Shown: positions 5,374 through 7,237 of the stretch, one piece after another
Layout: each line of letters begins with the position of its first letter
How positions within the stretch are numbered: the first letter of the stretch is position 1
Assembly (NCBI GenBank): GCA_018380115.1
Contig: JAGZUF010000045.1
Span: forward strand, 1-7,237
DNA from: Oscillospiraceae bacterium
GTDB taxonomy: Bacteria > Bacillota > Clostridia > Oscillospirales > Ruminococcaceae
Direction: 5' to 3'
DNA: 7,237 nucleotides
The notes under the pieces: model-generated
Databases searched by the model: none
What the model was told of the DNA's origin: nothing
Seen by the model: only the letters and a program-made list of their open reading frames with translations
Program-made: the position numbers and the translations under genes

Positions 5374-6033
5374 TTAAGCGTACATGTAGATTTTTTTCAC
5401 ATAGTTATTTCGCCATGCCTTATACGGGTCTTTCCAAGTGGCCCCCTGCAGATATTGCCCCAAATGGATGCGGTAGGTTCCTTGGTAACTGGAAATATTC
5501 AGTGTAATCACACCACTCCACTGGTTCCCGGAAGGGGACTCTGTAGCTCCGCCAAAGTTCACTTTGGCGTTCGGGCTGCTGCCCCAGCCTCCCGTACCTA
5601 TTCCGCACCAGGCCGGGCCTCCGCTGTTGGGATCCCCATAGTCACGCTCCACAGTAAACTGAATGTATTTGAACCCCTTTGTGTCGATAGTAAAATTACT
5701 GCACATTCGGGATTCGTTGTACCCTACTGTGCTTTCCTGGCCGCCCCACCATAGGTTGCCATTCTGAATGCCACCGTGGGCTTGAATGTTGCCGTTAGTG
5801 GTGTTTTTATAGCCTTGGCCGGCCATAGAGTATGTTCCGTATCCGGCATCACCGCCATGAAGCCCCCCGCCCAGCCATGAGCCGGTGGAACTGCCGGTTT
5901 TCATGATGGTGATAGGGTCCGGCGTGGAGGTCCACACCAGCACGCCGTTGGCCTTAAATTCCTTCAGTGAGGTGCCGTTCACCTGCAGGGCCCCTGATGC
6001 CGGGATGCTTGTGCCGTTCAGCTCCAGTGCCAT
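5374..6033 (-). CDS. Receptor-binding/tail-tip-like protein, paralog 1 (219 aa)
   Basis: The first 36 residues (MALELNGTSIPASG...VNGTSLKEF...GVLVW) form a small module in which an NGTS motif occurs twice, 13 residues apart. The same module opens the next gene at 5273, with 21 of 36 residues identical without gaps. Residues 40-110 are rich in Gly, Ser, Asn and aromatics. Residues 112-219 look like a beta-sandwich, with strands such as FKYIQFTVER and the motif NISSYQGTYRI, and the protein ends in NNYVKKIYMY. N-terminal VNGT...W modules are familiar in phage tail proteins of Firmicutes, so a tail attachment module carrying a carbohydrate- or receptor-binding domain is likely. The start follows the upstream stop by one base with no strong Shine-Dalgarno, suggesting translational coupling. 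GC falls from about 60% over 5941-6000 to about 38% over 5641-5700. Confidence 0.7.
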   Translation of the reverse strand: MALELNGTSIPASGALQVNGTSLKEFKANGVLVWTSTPDPITIMKTGSSTGSWLGGGLHGGDAGYGTYSMAGQGYKNTTNGNIQAHGGIQNGNLWWGGQESTVGYNESRMCSNFTIDTKGFKYIQFTVERDYGDPNSGGPAWCGIGTGGWGSSPNAKVNFGGATESPSGNQWSGVITLNISSYQGTYRIHLGQYLQGATWKDPYKAWRNNYVKKIYMYA

Positions 6034-6034
6034 C

Positions 6035-6403
6035 TTACATCAGCCCCAGTTCGGCCAGCTTCTGTTCGGTATAGGTAAGCTGTTCCATTCTGGCATACAG
6101 GCGCATCTCCTCTGTAGGCCTGCCCGTCTGGTTGTCGTACAGCGCAACGCGCTTTTTGGCAATTTCAGCGGGCACAGTGTAGTGTGAAAGGGCAAGCATC
6201 TCATCGCCCTGCATGCTCTGAAGGCGCAGCGTGCCCATGGCCTCTTCATTTTTGCAAAGCGCCTCGAACTGGTCGAACGTCATTGCCTCTTCCGGCATGT
6301 AGATTTCAAAGTAATTCCGCACATTCGCGCTTCCCGAAGGGCAGCAGACGGTCTCGTCGTGCACCTCATATGTGTTTCCATTCCCGCAGATAAGCTTTTT
6401 CAT
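6035..6403 (-). CDS. Small tail-region phage protein of unknown function (122 aa)
   Basis: I do not recognise a characterised family. An ideal AAGGAGG at 6417-6411, seven bases before the ATG, overlaps the stop codon of the upstream fibre gene, so the start is secure and translation of the pair is probably coupled. The 122-residue product has no signal peptide or membrane segment. Its N-terminal third looks beta-rich (KKLICGNGNTYEVHDETVCC) and carries two adjacent cysteines. The rest is predominantly helical and charged, ending in a Glu/Leu-rich helix (EQLTYTEQKLAELGL). The downstream gene begins one base after its stop. Its place between a fibre and receptor-binding-like proteins makes a small tail component or a fibre-assembly helper plausible, but this is inference from position only. 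Confidence 0.8.
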   Translation of the reverse strand: MKKLICGNGNTYEVHDETVCCPSGSANVRNYFEIYMPEEAMTFDQFEALCKNEEAMGTLRLQSMQGDEMLALSHYTVPAEIAKKRVALYDNQTGRPTEEMRLYARMEQLTYTEQKLAELGLM

Positions 6404-6415
6404 TTTTCTTCCTCC

Positions 6416-7237
6416 TTAATTGAATGTGATAGTTCCGGTTGTGCCTGAAACAGACACGGCCAGCGTTTTGCCGCCCAGCTTGGCCGAGTTCCCCACCGAA
6501 AGGGCCGCCTCCGCCTTGCCGCCCAGCGCCGCGGCGTTCTGCGCGCTTGCCACGGGCACCTCCTCGATGCTTTCTTCACCCACGGGCGCGCCCTCTTCGC
6601 TGTAGCCCTGCTTCACCGCGTGCAGCTTTACGGCGCCCGTGGCCTCGTCCACCGAAAGGCGCACAGGGCCGCCGAACGCCTCGCCGGCGGGCACGGCCTC
6701 TTCCGGCGGCGCCTCCTCCTGTGTGCCCTCCGTGTCTTCATCCGGCGCAGCCGCGCCGCCGGCCCGCGGCGCTTTCAGGCTGCCCGCGCCGACCCGTGAG
6801 GCCATTCCGGCCTCGCCGCCTGTCTCTTCGCCGGGTTCGGGTTCAGGCTCTTGTGCGGGCGGCGTATACGCCTGCACAGCCCCGGCCAGCGCGGCATGCG
6901 CCGCATTTTGCGCCTGTGCCACAGCGCCGGTATTCTGTGGGTCGTACACCGCCTTTGCCATGGCCTCCTGCGCGGGGATATAGGGCTTTTTCTTGTTTTC
7001 CGGGTCGTATACGGCCATGGTCATATCGCCGGAGCCAATGGCCACCACCTTTTCATTAATGGCCTCATCCACTTGGCGCTTTGTATAAGTGTCCGCCTTA
7101 TCTGCCTTCAGGCCCAGCCTTTCCTTTGCCCATGCCAGCATGGCCTCCAGCACGCTTTGCAGCTTCTTCGGCGTTTCGGGCGGAATATCCCCGTCCCCCG
7201 GCACCACCGCGCCGATGTCGGCGGCCGCCGCCTCTGC
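6416..7237 (-). CDS. Tail-fibre-like structural protein, 5' end outside window
   Basis: The frame is open through the right edge: ten codons upstream of the first GTG (7207) read without a stop, and their Ala-rich ADIGA ending continues smoothly into the next residues, so the true start probably lies beyond 7237. The visible part has three sections. First is a helical segment with YTKRQVDEAI, a signature common in fibre proteins of Firmicute phages, followed by two copies of an AVYDP motif (MTMAVYDPENK and MAKAVYDPQNT), also typical of tail fibres. Second is an acidic Pro/Glu/Ala/Gly-rich linker of about 65 residues. Third is a C-terminal part with two A-LGGK motifs, ending in TTGTITFN. It sits just upstream of the receptor-binding-like genes and the lysis cassette, as expected for a fibre or distal tail gene. 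The role is inferred from motifs and position; the exact fibre type cannot be told. Confidence 0.75.
   Translation of the reverse strand, partial: AEAAAADIGAVVPGDGDIPPETPKKLQSVLEAMLAWAKERLGLKADKADTYTKRQVDEAINEKVVAIGSGDMTMAVYDPENKKKPYIPAQEAMAKAVYDPQNTGAVAQAQNAAHAALAGAVQAYTPPAQEPEPEPGEETGGEAGMASRVGAGSLKAPRAGGAAAPDEDTEGTQEEAPPEEAVPAGEAFGGPVRLSVDEATGAVKLHAVKQGYSEEGAPVGEESIEEVPVASAQNAAALGGKAEAALSVGNSAKLGGKTLAVSVSGTTGTITFN

Noticed and set aside
5374..5700. Diversity-generating retroelement variable region in the tail-tip gene
   Set aside because: Asn codons near the C-terminus suggested it, but there is no reverse transcriptase, no template repeat and no second copy of the segment in this window.
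7205..7207. GTG at 7207 as start of the fibre-like gene
   Set aside because: The frame stays open to the edge with fitting residues (ADIGA), so the gene is more likely truncated by the window.

Overview
The window looks like part of a bacteriophage or prophage late region from a high-GC Firmicute, most likely a gut clostridial host such as the Oscillospiraceae. This host call is inferred from strong AGGAGG-type ribosome binding sites, Firmicute-style phage families (Hol44-type holin, M23/SH3b endolysin, YTK-type fibre segments) and overall GC richness; no host gene is present. Every supported gene is on the minus strand, so transcription runs from position 7237 towards 1. The large open frames on the plus strand are antisense shadows.

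In transcription order: (a) 7237-6416, the 3' part of a tail-fibre-like gene whose start lies outside the window; (b) 6403-6035, a small unrecognised tail-region protein; (c) 6033-5374 and 5273-4743, two paralogous proteins with the same short N-terminal module and diverged beta-rich C-terminal domains, probably receptor-binding or tail-tip proteins; (d) 4669-3677, an M23 metallopeptidase endolysin with a C-terminal SH3b domain; (e) 3673-3422, a small protein with one membrane segment and a coiled coil; (f) 3417-3106, a three-segment holin. Genes (d)-(f) form a tightly packed lysis cassette.

A GC-rich untranslated stretch of about 200 bases follows (3105-2905). It ends in a strong intrinsic terminator that almost touches the ribosome binding site of the next gene. 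Next is a 306-residue Ala/Asn/Gln/Ser-rich protein (2904-1984) with an 11-residue tyrosine repeat. A second terminator follows, and then a very large gene that starts with GTG at 1902 and runs off the left edge. That gene appears to change frame by -1 near 1650-1627. Its product has a charged head, a low-complexity linker, a Gln-rich coiled coil and a helical Ala/Gly-rich body. I infer that the 306-residue and giant proteins are virion-associated, possibly DNA-ejection or polyvalent-type proteins, but no decisive motif proves it.

The most notable points are the apparent frameshift in the giant gene, the two terminators placed directly before ribosome binding sites, the tandem modular receptor-binding-like genes with low-GC variable domains and a hairpin between them, and the hendecad repeat. 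No RNA gene, CRISPR array, insertion sequence or integrase was seen.
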